A stretch of DNA of 58,818 nt from Halalkalibacter alkalisediminis (GTDB lineage: Bacteria; Bacillota; Bacilli; Bacillales; Bacillaceae_D): NCBI RefSeq assembly GCF_028610705.1, contig NZ_JAQQWT010000020.1, forward strand, positions 1 through 58,818, in the 5' to 3' direction. This document shows positions 22,190-31,858 of the stretch, in pieces. Position 1 is the stretch's first letter; each line of letters starts with the position of its first letter. Both the position numbers and the translations under genes were made by a program. The notes below the pieces were generated by a model. That model saw only the letters and a program-made list of their open reading frames with translations, was not told the origin of the DNA and searched no databases.

Positions 22190-22291
22190 TATCAAAAGAC
22201 TCTTACTAAGATTAATATTTATCACCACGTAACCAACGAGTTGAAAAAAGAAACTTCCCAAAAGTTTTATCAACCTTTGAGAAGCCTCTAA
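22190..22291 (+). pseudogene. Tyrosine integrase C-terminal remnant
   Basis: The frame reads LTKINIYHHVTNELKKETSQ, then KFYQPLRSL and a stop. IYHHVT matches the catalytic tyrosine segment of phage/ICE integrases, and NELKKETSQKF their tail. Upstream residues in another frame (EISKDS) fit the preceding LGHSDIS box, so the gene is frameshifted and truncated. Its end runs into att-like repeat C, as int normally runs into attP. Confidence 0.8.
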
Positions 22292-22535
22292 ATAAGCACT
22301 ATAATTTGAATAATGTTAGCGTTTTGTTAGCAAATCACTTTAAAATGCTTATATACCAAGGGGTTGAGCAGCTATTACATCATGCTGCCCCTAAGGTGAG
22401 AGTGTGTAATATCTTACACGATGTGTGCGAAAAGTGCGGTGAATTAAGGATTTGTTAAATTTTTACTGTAACATCTTTAACGGGGATATATTGTTTTTCA
22501 CTGGATTGCGTTAGCATAATGTTAGCATTTTGTTA
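22255..22535. repeat. att-like repeat C
   Basis: The left arm 22315-22390 is aligned without gaps to 33360-33435 next to groEL, with 5 mismatches in 76 bases counted by eye. It contains the paired TGTTAGC motifs (ATGTTAGCGTTTTGTTAGCA) and the core TACATCATGCTGCCC (22376-22390). The right arm (CTAAGGTGAGAGTGTGTAAT, TTTTTACTGTAACATC, and again TTAGCATAATGTTAGCATTTTG) is shared with copies A and B. Confidence 0.88.
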
Positions 22536-22544
22536 TTATATAAA

Positions 22545-23579
22545 TCTATTTTTGGCTTTATTTAAAGCTAAAGATAATTCTTCTATTTCATTCAATGTTT
22601 CTTTTTGAATAGAAATACTTATTTCGTTAGTTTTCATAAAACTATTTTCTATTTCGCCAGGAATAATGATCTCATCCACACCATCTCTTTTCGATGAAGA
22701 CTTCATTTTGTGAAACCAGTTCCCTATGTGGTTTTCAAACTCACCAATAGGGACTAACTTTTCTATTTTTATTGTTAGAAAAAGTGTCCGGTTCCGACAA
22801 ATTTTGTTGCTTTTGTAACTGACTCTGTTTCATAACTAAAATTACCTAAATTTAGTCCTCCACATAATGCATCAACTGCAATTGCAAGTCCGTAACCTTT
22901 ATGACCACCCATGGGTAGGATGGTACCTTCGATTGCCTTTGTTGGATCTGTAGTATCAAATCCATCTTTAGCTTATCCTAGAGGGATTTTTTTGTTCTCT
23001 CTTTCATAACTTCGAATTTTCCCTTTAGCTATTGCACTTACAGCAATATCTAGTGTGAAATCATCAAAGTCACTAGCTGGAAACGATATAGAAAGTGGGT
23101 TAGTACCTAGCAATGGATCTTTACCTCCCCATGGAGCCATTGTAGGGCCAGCACTTGACTGAACCATAGAATAAAATCCTTTTGAAGCTGCTTTTCTTGT
23201 ATAATAACCACATGTTCCAAAATGATTGCTATTTCTTACGGTTGCTAGGCTTATTCCAAAAGCCTCTGAGTGCGCCATACATAAATCTAACACTTTATTA
23301 GCTACTATTTGACCTAAACCATTGTCACCATCAATTAATAATAGTGCACCAGTTTCTTTTAATTACCTTAACGTTTGGATTAAGGTTGATCAAACCTTTC
23401 TCAATTCTTTGAACATAATGTTTTAATCTCATGAGCCCATGGGAAGGAACACCACGCATTTCGGCATCTAATAAGTTATCAGCAATGATATGAGCGTCCT
23501 CAATATTTAGTCCAACATTTACAAATATATTAAGACATTTAGTTTTGAGTTCACTTATTTTAGCATCCACAATTGACAT
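22545..23579 (-). pseudogene. Ldh2-family malate/lactate dehydrogenase, broken
   Basis: Pieces in several frames cover a whole Ldh2-type NAD(P)-dependent dehydrogenase: start MSIVDAKISELKTKC and GVPSHGLMRLKHYV (23331-23579), LLIDGDNGLGQIVANKV, then NSNHFGTCGYYTRKAASKG and PLLGTNPLSISFPASD (22973-23293), GHKGYGLAIAVDALCG, and the tail DGVDEIIIPGEIE (to about 22545). At least two frameshifts and an internal stop break it. Family members oxidise 2-hydroxy acids. It sits at the downstream end of the organic-acid cluster and was probably a pathway enzyme. Confidence 0.9.
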
Positions 23580-23954
23580 ATTAAATTCCCACCTTTTTTC
23601 TATTCTTTTCATTACTTTTTCAAATTTTCTATTATTGAATAATCATAAAAGATAACGACTACTTAAAAAAACATCTAGAGAGAAGAGAATTTACCATGCT
23701 GTCTCAGTAACTACATATAGAACTAAAAGTGGTTATTAAAACGATATTAATAAGGGATTATTAATAATATACTCTCTATCATGACGCTTAACGTTAAAAG
23801 GCTTTTAACTACTAATCTTTCAATTACTTTACCGATGAAGCAGTCATGAATAATGATAATAATGAAAACTTAACAATAATTAATCCGATTTGAAGATTAT
23901 TTGCTCCTAAAAAAATTGGGATATAACGATATTAAACGAACTCTTAAAATCCAC
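23580..23954. other. Intergenic stretch, no gene seen
   Basis: AT-rich region between the HD-domain gene and the broken Ldh2 gene. I see no ORF with a ribosome-binding site and no hairpin with a T-run. Confidence 0.4.
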
Positions 23955-24542
23955 TTATAAAGACATTCTTTGATAAAAAGGAGTTTTTTCATCTATTCTT
24001 AGCGCATGGTCAGCAGAAAACAAATCCGCATAATGTAAAATGTACGCTTCAGTATTAGAACCATGAAAAGGGCTATTAGTAGCATGTGTTGCTACCGTAC
24101 TAATAACTTTATCTGAAAATCCAATTTCATTTAAAATTAATGCTCCGAGTACTCCATGCTGTATCTGACTAGCTATTTCTGTCTTTATAACTTCATTTTC
24201 CTCTTTAGCTAGTAGTAAAGGTTTATCGATATCATGGAGTATTAATATTTGAATTAGTTCTTCCCAATTAACATGAGTATTCCATCTATTAATTGATCTT
24301 TCTGCAAGCACTATCCCAAAGTACACCACATCATTCACGTGTTCAATTAATTTATACTCAGAAAAAGAAAACCCAGGTACTTCTTCGATTGTTTTAAAAC
24401 AACTACATTTCCAAGAGGTTATCCAAGCAGTTATAATATTTTCTTGTATTGCCCAAGGCAAACGGTCTAGTCCCAATAATACACTTCTAATATGAGCACG
24501 TTCTTCACTAGTGCCCTCTTGAAGAGTATAAAATGCTCCCAT
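23955..24542 (-). CDS. HD-domain protein, probable metal-dependent phosphohydrolase
   Basis: 195 residues. The HD pattern is spread over HVNDVV, ILILHDIDKPLL (the His-Asp pair), QHGVLGALIL and THATNSPF, ending in HYADLFSADHAL. The front part contains GLDRLPWAIQENIITAWI. The ATG at 24542 (MGAFYTLQEG) is preceded by GGTGAGGTG; a longer frame would start inside the terminator at 24566, so I reject it. It follows the TctC genes. Substrate unknown; a role tied to the same catabolic cluster is only guilt by location. Confidence 0.75.
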   Translation of the reverse strand: MGAFYTLQEGTSEERAHIRSVLLGLDRLPWAIQENIITAWITSWKCSCFKTIEEVPGFSFSEYKLIEHVNDVVYFGIVLAERSINRWNTHVNWEELIQILILHDIDKPLLLAKEENEVIKTEIASQIQHGVLGALILNEIGFSDKVISTVATHATNSPFHGSNTEAYILHYADLFSADHALRIDEKTPFYQRMSL

Positions 24543-24565
24543 ATAGCACCTCACCAATTTTTTTG

Positions 24566-24610
24566 AAAAAGAGGTTATCACCAAAGTTTTTGACACTTTG
24601 AGATAACCTC
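24566..24610 (-). terminator. Terminator after the first-listed tctC
   Basis: On the minus strand GAGGTTATCTCAAAGT pairs with ACTTTGGTGATAACCTC around a 7-base loop and is followed by TTTTTC. It separates the TctC gene from the HD-domain gene. Confidence 0.9.
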
Positions 24611-24649
24611 ACTACATTTATACCAAAACTTTATAGAGTAACTTTTTTA

Positions 24650-25675
24650 TTACCACCCTAACACACTTTTTACATTCAACATTTTTTCTTCTTCATTTTT
24701 TAATACTTCAACAAGATCCTCACCTTTTGTCCCATCAATGTTAAGCCCCATTTCAGCCATTTTTTGAATATGGCCTGGTTCAGCAAAAGCTTCCTCTAAT
24801 GCATCCTGAAGAATGGAAACAATTTTAGGGTCAAGCCCTTTTGGACCTGCTATTGTTCTCAAAGAATAAAATTCGATATCAGAACCAATAGTTTCTTGGA
24901 AAGTAGGTACGTTAGGTAATTGTGGTACTCTAGATGGTATCATCGTAGCTAGAACTTTCAAGCCACCTTCCTCTTGAGATGAGTTAACTTCACCTACTTT
25001 TGCCAATAATACATCCACATGTCCACCAAGAACACTAGTTAACGATTCAGCGGCACCTGTAAATTGAACCGTTGAAAATTGAGTTCCAAGTTGTTCGTTC
25101 ATTTCTAATATCGTAATATGGTTTTCGGTACCTACACCATTTGCATTAATTGTAAGCTCATTTTCCTTTGCATACTCTATTAACTCTTCAATTGTATTAA
25201 AGCGATTATCATCTGCACGTACAGCAATAACTCCCGCATCATTAACATGACTTATGATATGTGTAAAGCTATCCAAATCCTCATTTATTCCTGTGCTTGG
25301 ATTTAAATACCCCGCAATGATTGCTGGGGCGTTGATGAATCCTAACGTATATCCATCTGGGTTCGCATTCACTAATTCTTGCCACCCAATCCAACCAGCA
25401 GCACCTGGTTTATTTTCGATAACTACAGGGGCTCCCAATTTTTCTTCTAATATGGGAGCTAATAAACGTGCTCCAGTATCCGTACCTCCACCTGCACCAT
25501 AAGAAACAATCATTTTAATTGGTTTTGTAGGGTAGTCAATGTCACTTTCACTAGTTAACTCACTTTCACTAGAGTTTTCAGGCCTTGGCTCTATACTAGA
25601 ATTTTGATTTGAAGAACAACCCGCTATTACGATTGATAAAAAGAAGAGCACTAAACTAAATTTGATTTTTTTCAT
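24650..25675 (-). CDS. tctC: Tripartite tricarboxylate transporter substrate-binding lipoprotein (TctC/Bug family)
   Basis: 341 residues with a lipoprotein signal ending in VIAGCSS (Cys at position 20). The Bug-type fold shows in YPTKPIKMIVSYGAGGGTDTGARLL and LGAPVVIENKPGAAGWIG, which bind a carboxylate of the ligand, and VPTFQE. It delivers a dicarboxylate-like ligand to TctAB. It is the second of two TctC proteins here; the other is at 25992. A CcpA-like site lies about 80 bases upstream of its start. Confidence 0.92.
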   Translation of the reverse strand: MKKIKFSLVLFFLSIVIAGCSSNQNSSIEPRPENSSESELTSESDIDYPTKPIKMIVSYGAGGGTDTGARLLAPILEEKLGAPVVIENKPGAAGWIGWQELVNANPDGYTLGFINAPAIIAGYLNPSTGINEDLDSFTHIISHVNDAGVIAVRADDNRFNTIEELIEYAKENELTINANGVGTENHITILEMNEQLGTQFSTVQFTGAAESLTSVLGGHVDVLLAKVGEVNSSQEEGGLKVLATMIPSRVPQLPNVPTFQETIGSDIEFYSLRTIAGPKGLDPKIVSILQDALEEAFAEPGHIQKMAEMGLNIDGTKGEDLVEVLKNEEEKMLNVKSVLGW

Positions 25676-25991
25676 TTTTTTCCCCTTTCTCTTTTAAAGA
25701 AATAAGATTTAATATACTTTTTTATTTGTTAATCAAAACAAATTACAAAAAAAGCGCTTACAAAGACCGTTAAAAAATTTATATTCGACCTTTTTTGCCG
25801 ATGATAACTAGTAAAGGCTCCCATAAACTAAGAAAAAAATCAAAATACCTCAGTACCCTTCCTTATATAATGTCTTCAGCACCCTTTGATTTCTGTAGTT
25901 CGAAGATATCTCCCGTTATTTATTGGAGAGTAGATCTGGGGATATTTTCTATCCAGATCTACTTCATCAACTTTAAGTAAGAGGTCGTTGT
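25676..25991. other. Region between the two tctC genes with cre-like site and palindrome
   Basis: AAAAGCGCTTACA (25750-25762) matches the core of a catabolite-responsive element on the minus strand (TGTAAGCGCTTTT). AGTAGATCTGG-GGATA and TATCC-AGATCTACT (about 25927-25961) form a long stem after the upstream tctC; no T-run follows. The region suggests that the second tctC has its own, catabolite-sensitive promoter. Confidence 0.55.
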
Positions 25992-26987
25992 TTATTCCCA
26001 GATTAGATCTTCCAACTCAATTAAGGTTTGCTCTATATCTCTTAGTTCTTGTTCAAACTCATTGTAATTTTTATAATCAGATTGAAGACCCATTTCTACT
26101 TGTTTCTCAACCTGCTCCTCATGATTTATGGCATTCTCAAAAGCCTGACGCAAAATCGCCAATGTCTCGTCATCTACTCCATTAGGAGTTAAAAAGCCAC
26201 GATCCACGCCTGCAAGTATAACACCAAAACCAGACTCTTCGAATGTTGGTACATCAGGTAAAAGTGGAGATCTTTCTTCAGCAAATATAGTCAGAATTTC
26301 AAGGTCTTCGCGCGATGATCTAATGTCTCCTAAGTTTGCAAATAAAATGTCTATATGTCCTCCCATTACAGCTGCCGAACTTTCTGCAGCACCTTGATTA
26401 TGAACAGTAGTAATGTTTGTTCCATGCTCTTGATTCAATTTTAAAGAAACAATGTGACCGTTACTGCCAACTCCAGTCGATGTTGATGTCAACTCATTAC
26501 TTTGCGCATACTCTATCAATTCTTTAATATCAGTGAAACGAGTCTCATCCTTTTTAACGGCCATCACCACCCGGTCAGTAACGTGTTTACCAAGCATCGA
26601 AAAGCTATCTAAGTTTTGTTCTCTATTTTGTCTAGGATCTAAATAACCTGTTATGAAATTAGGTGTACCTATATATCCAATCGTATAGCCATCCGGATTG
26701 GCATTTGCCACATCAGCCCAACCAACCCATCCTCCCGCACCTGTTTTATTAATTACATTTACTGGTACACCTAACTCATTTTCTAAATAAGGAGTAAGAA
26801 TTCTCGTTGCTGTATCCATTCCACCACCTGCTGCAAAAGGAACAATGACGCTGATTGGCTTATTAGGGAAATCACTATTACTTTCATTTGCAGTTCCCCC
26901 GGAAGGCTGGTTATTCCCATCTGTCCCGCATGCTGTTATGGTTACTAAAAGAAAAAACACAATACATATACCTAGAAACTTCTTCAT
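25992..26987 (-). CDS. tctC: Tripartite tricarboxylate transporter substrate-binding lipoprotein (TctC/Bug family)
   Basis: 331 residues. Signal peptide with lipobox TITACG (Cys20), then FPNKPISVIVPFAAGGGMDTATRIL and VPVNVINKTGAGGWVGW, the ligand-binding loops, and LPDVPTFEE. It is the last gene of the tctB-tctA-amidohydrolase-tctC run. About the same size as, and clearly related to, the copy at 24650, so the two may recognise different acids. Confidence 0.93.
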   Translation of the reverse strand: MKKFLGICIVFFLLVTITACGTDGNNQPSGGTANESNSDFPNKPISVIVPFAAGGGMDTATRILTPYLENELGVPVNVINKTGAGGWVGWADVANANPDGYTIGYIGTPNFITGYLDPRQNREQNLDSFSMLGKHVTDRVVMAVKKDETRFTDIKELIEYAQSNELTSTSTGVGSNGHIVSLKLNQEHGTNITTVHNQGAAESSAAVMGGHIDILFANLGDIRSSREDLEILTIFAEERSPLLPDVPTFEESGFGVILAGVDRGFLTPNGVDDETLAILRQAFENAINHEEQVEKQVEMGLQSDYKNYNEFEQELRDIEQTLIELEDLIWE

Positions 26988-27016
26988 AATTAACCTCTCC
27001 TACCTCTTAATTGGTT

Positions 27017-28096
27017 TTATTTTGATAAGTAATCAGCTACAAATATAGATTTTCCATTAAAAATTTGAATTACAGGTGAATACCTAATATTCCCCTCCAA
27101 GATATCTTCCGAATCCGAATAGGAAATTTTCGAGTAATCTGGCTGTAAAACAACGAGGTTTTTAGTAGGATCAATCTTTATCCCCATAAAATCAGTAGCA
27201 TTATTCAACAAAGATGAGAATACTTCATCTTTTGATAGTCCACCCGCAATAAAGCGAGATACGATATAGCTCATATCATCTACAGGCGGTTTTTTCCACG
27301 TGTTTCTTACAAGGTCTGAACTAATAAAATGCGGCTTTAATCCTTCTGAAATCGCTTGCTTAAATACCTTCCAAGAGAAATGCTTGCTGCCTTGTCCGAC
27401 ATCTAATAGCAGACCTTTCTCAACTGCATCCAAAAAACAGGTTGCTACTTTTCCCTTCGCATCTAAGATATTACCTTTTTTTCCGTGATACGGATGTGTC
27501 AAAATATCATTTGGTCTTAAAGTATCTAACACTTCATCTATTGTAAGACTGGTGTCAGTAAGATGAACCATCATTTTTAGTTCGCTTTTCTCCGCTGCTT
27601 CACGAGCTACTCTAAGTAAACCTCGATCATTTTCTACACCCCTTTGTCCTAATCTCACTTTGAAACCATAGAGCCTTTGCCCCGACAATGATGCTGTTTC
27701 CAATAAGCGTTCCATGGAAATGTTCTCTGGTTTCGTTGGATTTGGATTAGGATGTAGGGTTAATCCTTCTGGAAGTACTGAAAGCCAAGAACTAATTTCA
27801 ATCTGACTATTTTGCCATAAGCGGTCCGCATTCGCCCAGCCATCATAGCCAAACGTTCCTGCATCTACAACAGCTACAACTCCCGAAGAAAGATATTCTA
27901 TGTCAGTAACTCCAACTGACGCTCCAGGAGCCCAAACATGACAATGGAAATCAACCAAACCTGGAACAATTAAACACCCGTCAGGAAGTTCAAATTCTCG
28001 ATCCAACTCATTTATTACATCAATTTTCACTTCCTCATTTTCTACAAAACCACTATTGAACCACTTTAATCCACCTTTAAATCCCCAAGTAGCCAT
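27017..28096 (-). CDS. Amidohydrolase-family metallohydrolase (deacetylase/dihydroorotase-like)
   Basis: 359 residues. Metal ligands are visible: LVDFHCHVWAPG (HxH), the lysine in GFKVRLGQRG (a likely carbamylated Lys), MVHLTD and LTHPYHG (His ligands), and the aspartate in FISSDLVRNT. It belongs to the amidohydrolase superfamily, close to proteins annotated as amidohydrolase/deacetylase. Encoded between tctA and tctC, it probably opens a cyclic or acylated form of the imported acid. The true substrate is not predictable from sequence. Confidence 0.85.
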   Translation of the reverse strand: MATWGFKGGLKWFNSGFVENEEVKIDVINELDREFELPDGCLIVPGLVDFHCHVWAPGASVGVTDIEYLSSGVVAVVDAGTFGYDGWANADRLWQNSQIEISSWLSVLPEGLTLHPNPNPTKPENISMERLLETASLSGQRLYGFKVRLGQRGVENDRGLLRVAREAAEKSELKMMVHLTDTSLTIDEVLDTLRPNDILTHPYHGKKGNILDAKGKVATCFLDAVEKGLLLDVGQGSKHFSWKVFKQAISEGLKPHFISSDLVRNTWKKPPVDDMSYIVSRFIAGGLSKDEVFSSLLNNATDFMGIKIDPTKNLVVLQPDYSKISYSDSEDILEGNIRYSPVIQIFNGKSIFVADYLSK

Positions 28097-28153
28097 TCCT
28101 TCACCTCAAATACTTTCATTAATACTGATTTATTTTGTAACCACTTATATGGT

Positions 28154-29668
28154 CTACACCTGTTTTAAGTTATTTGTTTTTCTATTCTTCCACCACTTCA
28201 TTATTAAAGGTGAAAAGAGTGTAATGACTATTAACAAGATTAAGACAACCGAAATCGGACGAGAAAAAAAGTATGGAAGAATATCCCCTTTAGCCATAAC
28301 GAGAGATTGTCTAAAACCCTGCTCGCCAATTGGTCCTAAAATCATTCCAAGAATAATCGGAGCAGGATGAAAACCAGTCTTACGAATTATATAGCCGATA
28401 AATCCAAAAACAATCATAACCCAAATATCAAAAATGTTGTTACTAATCGCATAAGATCCCACCACACTAAAACCAATAATAAGCGGGGCTAAAACACTTA
28501 CCGAAATTTCGGATATTTTGACTAAATACCTTGCTCCAAGTAGCCCAATAATTCCCATCAAGATGTTAGCTAATATAAACCCAATAATAACTGAGTAAGT
28601 TATATTCGCATGGGTAGTAAATAACTCGCGACCTGGCACCAAACCTTGAATCATTAAACCACCTAAAAAAACGGCTGTCGCTACATTACCTGGTATACCT
28701 AATGTCAATAATGGAATGAGTGAACCTCCTGTTACAGCATTATTGGCTGCCTCAGATGCAGCAACACCTTCGATACTTCCTTTTCCGAATTCTTCCTTAT
28801 TCTTCGAAAAACGTTTCGCCTCATTATAACCAACCCAAGAACCAATATCCGCACCAGCACCAGGCAACATTCCTACAAAAGTTCCAATTCCTGATGAGCG
28901 AATGATAGTCACCCAAATCTGCCTAAACTCTTTAAGCGTCAGTAAAACTTTACCCTTCACTTTCGAGACAATCTTACTAGTATCTTTTCTTCCAAGTTTC
29001 TCCGCCTGAATCATAACTTGCGACAATGAGAATAATCCAATCATCGCTGGTATAATCGGAACACCTGATTGAAGAGACACAAAGTCAAATGTAAATCTAG
29101 AGTAACCTGTTAAAATATCCATACCAATAGTACCAATAAGTAAACCAATAACTCCTCCTGCTAGACCTTTAACCATTGATTTGGTAGCTAAGCCGCCAAT
29201 AATTGTTAACCCAAATACTGCGATTAAGAAATATTCAGGAGCACTGAACATTAATGAGATTCTTGATAACGGCGGAGCCAGAAAAAGTAATGCTATGGCA
29301 CTAATAAATCCACCAATCATTGATGAGATCGTTGAAACTCCAAGGGCCTTTGCACCTTTACCTTTTAATGTTAATTGATAACCATCAAGACTTGTCGCTG
29401 CCGATGACGGAGTACCTGGAGTATGAATAAGAATGGCTGAGATGGATCCTCCATAAATGGCACCAGTGTAAATAGCCGTAAGCATTGTTAATCCTGCTAT
29501 TGGATCCATACCAAACGTAACAGGTATCATTAAGGCTATAGCCATTGTGGCACTTAAACCAGGTAGCGAACCAACAATAATTCCGCCAATAACTCCCATT
29601 GTAATTGCAAACAAAACTTGAAATGTAAATAACTGACCAAATACTTGAAGTAGCATTTCTGAATTCAT
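28154..29668 (-). CDS. tctA: Tripartite tricarboxylate transporter large permease TctA
   Basis: 504-residue integral membrane protein with about 11-12 spans. TctA signatures include GSLPGLSATMAIALMIPVTF near residue 35, YGGSISAILIHTPGTPSSA and GMLPGAGADIGSW. It moves the carboxylate delivered by TctC using the ion gradient. It follows tctB by 12 bases. Start ATG with AAGGAGGAGAC. Confidence 0.95.
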   Translation of the reverse strand: MNSEMLLQVFGQLFTFQVLFAITMGVIGGIIVGSLPGLSATMAIALMIPVTFGMDPIAGLTMLTAIYTGAIYGGSISAILIHTPGTPSSAATSLDGYQLTLKGKGAKALGVSTISSMIGGFISAIALLFLAPPLSRISLMFSAPEYFLIAVFGLTIIGGLATKSMVKGLAGGVIGLLIGTIGMDILTGYSRFTFDFVSLQSGVPIIPAMIGLFSLSQVMIQAEKLGRKDTSKIVSKVKGKVLLTLKEFRQIWVTIIRSSGIGTFVGMLPGAGADIGSWVGYNEAKRFSKNKEEFGKGSIEGVAASEAANNAVTGGSLIPLLTLGIPGNVATAVFLGGLMIQGLVPGRELFTTHANITYSVIIGFILANILMGIIGLLGARYLVKISEISVSVLAPLIIGFSVVGSYAISNNIFDIWVMIVFGFIGYIIRKTGFHPAPIILGMILGPIGEQGFRQSLVMAKGDILPYFFSRPISVVLILLIVITLFSPLIMKWWKNRKTNNLKQV

Positions 29669-29680
29669 AGTCTCCTCCTT

Positions 29681-30151
29681 CTAATTAAACAATGCCCCTA
29701 CCGGAAGCTGAACATTTAGTTGAAGTACGAAGAGAACGTAAATAAATAAGTTTAATCCAACCACCGTATAAACATACACCGTCCACTTTTTCACTCCTAC
29801 ATACCATAAAAAAACAATTACAAATAGTATTGTTGATGGAAAAAAACCTATCAAACTTATTAGTCCTGCATATATCATAACAAGTAATAAAATAGTCAGC
29901 GGGGATTTAAGAATAGTGAAAGTTAATTTCTCTTCTTCTCCCTCAGATTGAACATCCTTCCCCTCTTTTAATTGCTTTGTTTTCTTAAATCCACCATAAA
30001 CAATGAGTATTCCAAAAATTATTAATAGAAGAAGAAGCCCTCTGGGATAAAGAGCAGCCTCACCAGCAAACTCAAATGTTTTAATATAAAGAAAAAGTGA
30101 AAGTATTAGCATCCCAATCCCAATGAAAACATCTTGATGTAAAATCCGCAT
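29681..30151 (-). CDS. tctB: Tripartite tricarboxylate transporter small subunit TctB
   Basis: About 156 residues with four membrane segments (IGIGMLILSLFLYI, LLLLLIIFGILIVYGG, LTILLLVMIYAGLISLIGF, VYVYTVVGLNLFIYVLFV) and a charged loop between the second and third. The ATG at 30151 follows AAAGGAGGAAAA; an upstream in-frame ATG lacks such a site. It partners TctA in the membrane. Confidence 0.9.
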   Translation of the reverse strand: MRILHQDVFIGIGMLILSLFLYIKTFEFAGEAALYPRGLLLLLIIFGILIVYGGFKKTKQLKEGKDVQSEGEEEKLTFTILKSPLTILLLVMIYAGLISLIGFFPSTILFVIVFLWYVGVKKWTVYVYTVVGLNLFIYVLFVLQLNVQLPVGALFN

Positions 30152-30276
30152 TTTTTTCCTCCTTTCACCTAAATTAAAATTCAAAGTCTAAAGTAATTTG
30201 TTTTGACTTTATGAAAATTCCATTTCTAAAATCAATACCTATAAGATCTCAATATCCATTTCCTAAAATCTCTTAC

Positions 30277-31158
30277 TTAAATATTTTTTACTTGCATAGC
30301 ATCAATTACTTGTGACCAAGAACTTGGAGTTTCCCCTGCGAATTTTTCTTTAAAATTAAATTCTCCAACCTTTTGAAGTTTTTCACAAGCTCCTTTTGAC
30401 ATTAGGTTATCTACTTTTGCAGCTTCTAACATTTTAATTGTACCTTCTAATTCTACAGATCTTCTAAGTGCATGAATAGATGTTCCCGTAACTAATCTAT
30501 TCATCGTTTCTTCAAAAGTCTTACTATCCATCGTTTCACTGATTGATTTCACCACTAGTTCTTCTACATTAAATTTTCTAGCAGCCTCAAGCATTTCAAA
30601 CAACAGAGATGGAAGCCCTTTCATAAATATGCTACGGATCAATTTAACAGCTGAAGCCTCTCCAGCGGTATCACTTACTTTACTGATTTTCATGTTATAC
30701 TTTGACATTAGTTCAATGAACTTATCTGTACCGTCACCACTAGCAAGTATCGGAACTTGATGCTTATACACTGGTAAAGGTCCCATCATCGCAACATCTA
30801 CGAATGTAATGCCTTTTTTATTAACACATTGACTTATTTTTGTCTTCACATCTGGTGTGGAAGCGGATACGTCAATATAAACACTATCCTCTTTTAAATT
30901 AGGAATTAATGATTGACTAACGGCCAGTGCTTTATCCGCTGGTACTGCTACAATCAAAACATCCACTTCGCTAACAACGATATCTGGAGCTTTTTTAAGA
31001 ACTACATTTGCTTTATTAGCACGTTCTTTAATGAGCCCTCCAAATTTTTCGTCATTACATAATGGGTCAAAAGCTACTATATTTTTTAGACCTTCTTCTT
31101 TCAAACCCATTGACATTTCATATGATGCCTCTCCAAAACCGATAAATCCTAATTTCAT
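30277..31158 (-). CDS. NAD(P)-dependent dehydrogenase, 6-phosphogluconate-dehydrogenase-like with DUF1932
   Basis: 293 residues starting MKLGFIGFGEASYEM (Rossmann GxGxxx variant), VDVLIVAVPADKAL, and VDVAMMGPLPVYKHQVPILASG typical of the beta-hydroxyacid dehydrogenase family, then the C-terminal DUF1932 domain (KLIRSIFMKGLPSLLFEMLEAARKF). Start chosen at 31158 because GGAGGAG lies 4 bases upstream. Expected to oxidise or reduce a hydroxy/oxo acid produced or used by the neighbouring aldolase. Confidence 0.88.
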   Translation of the reverse strand: MKLGFIGFGEASYEMSMGLKEEGLKNIVAFDPLCNDEKFGGLIKERANKANVVLKKAPDIVVSEVDVLIVAVPADKALAVSQSLIPNLKEDSVYIDVSASTPDVKTKISQCVNKKGITFVDVAMMGPLPVYKHQVPILASGDGTDKFIELMSKYNMKISKVSDTAGEASAVKLIRSIFMKGLPSLLFEMLEAARKFNVEELVVKSISETMDSKTFEETMNRLVTGTSIHALRRSVELEGTIKMLEAAKVDNLMSKGACEKLQKVGEFNFKEKFAGETPSSWSQVIDAMQVKNI

Positions 31159-31180
31159 TTTCTCCTCCTCCAACACACTT

Positions 31181-31858
31181 TTATCTAAACGATTCAATTT
31201 TTTCCTTTAACCAAGGTGGCTCAATACTGCCTGTTGCTTCCCCTGCTTTGCGTCTTTCTTCATATTGTTTAATAATTTCTATTCTATTGTTTTCATATTC
31301 TAATTTTTTCTCTGCTTTTAATAAAGCTGTTTCAATTTCATCTTTAGGAACTGCGATAACCCCATCATCATCACCGATGATTAAATCTCCTGGTTGAACT
31401 GAGACACCTCCACATGAGATCAACGTATTAATTTTCCCTGGACCATCTTTAAGAGGGCCATTCGGAATAAATCCTGTTGCAAAAATCGGAAAATCTAGTT
31501 GACTAAGAATATCTTTATCTCTTACTAAGCCATCAATAATTATTCCTTCTAACCCTCTAGCTTTAGCAGCAAATGCCATTAGTTCACCTAGGTAAGCATT
31601 TTGGGTATGACCCTTACCATCAACAACGATTACATACCCTTCCTCACCAATATGGATTGCTTGATGTAAAAATAGATTATCTCCCGGTCTTAAACTTACA
31701 GTTAGCGCCGTACCCACTACCTTTACTGTATTTGTCACAGGTTTTATTTTGTAGTCCATAGAACCAGTACATCCCATTGCATCTGATAAAAGAGTAGTGT
31801 TTAGTTTCTTGACCCTTTCAATAATATCAATCGATAATAACGGAGGTAAATTACTCAC
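31181..31858 (-). CDS. RraA-family aldolase (4-hydroxy-4-methyl-2-oxoglutarate / CHA aldolase type)
   Basis: 225 residues. The metal and substrate signature of class II pyruvate aldolases is complete: GELMAFAAKARGLEG followed by IIIDGLVRD, with the Arg-Asp pair, and SVQPGDLIIGDDDGVIAVP. The family splits 4-hydroxy-2-oxo acids into pyruvate and another oxo acid; some members are RNase E regulators, which would make no sense here. First gene of the catabolic run after rpiR. Confidence 0.9.
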   Translation of the reverse strand: MSNLPPLLSIDIIERVKKLNTTLLSDAMGCTGSMDYKIKPVTNTVKVVGTALTVSLRPGDNLFLHQAIHIGEEGYVIVVDGKGHTQNAYLGELMAFAAKARGLEGIIIDGLVRDKDILSQLDFPIFATGFIPNGPLKDGPGKINTLISCGGVSVQPGDLIIGDDDGVIAVPKDEIETALLKAEKKLEYENNRIEIIKQYEERRKAGEATGSIEPPWLKEKIESFR

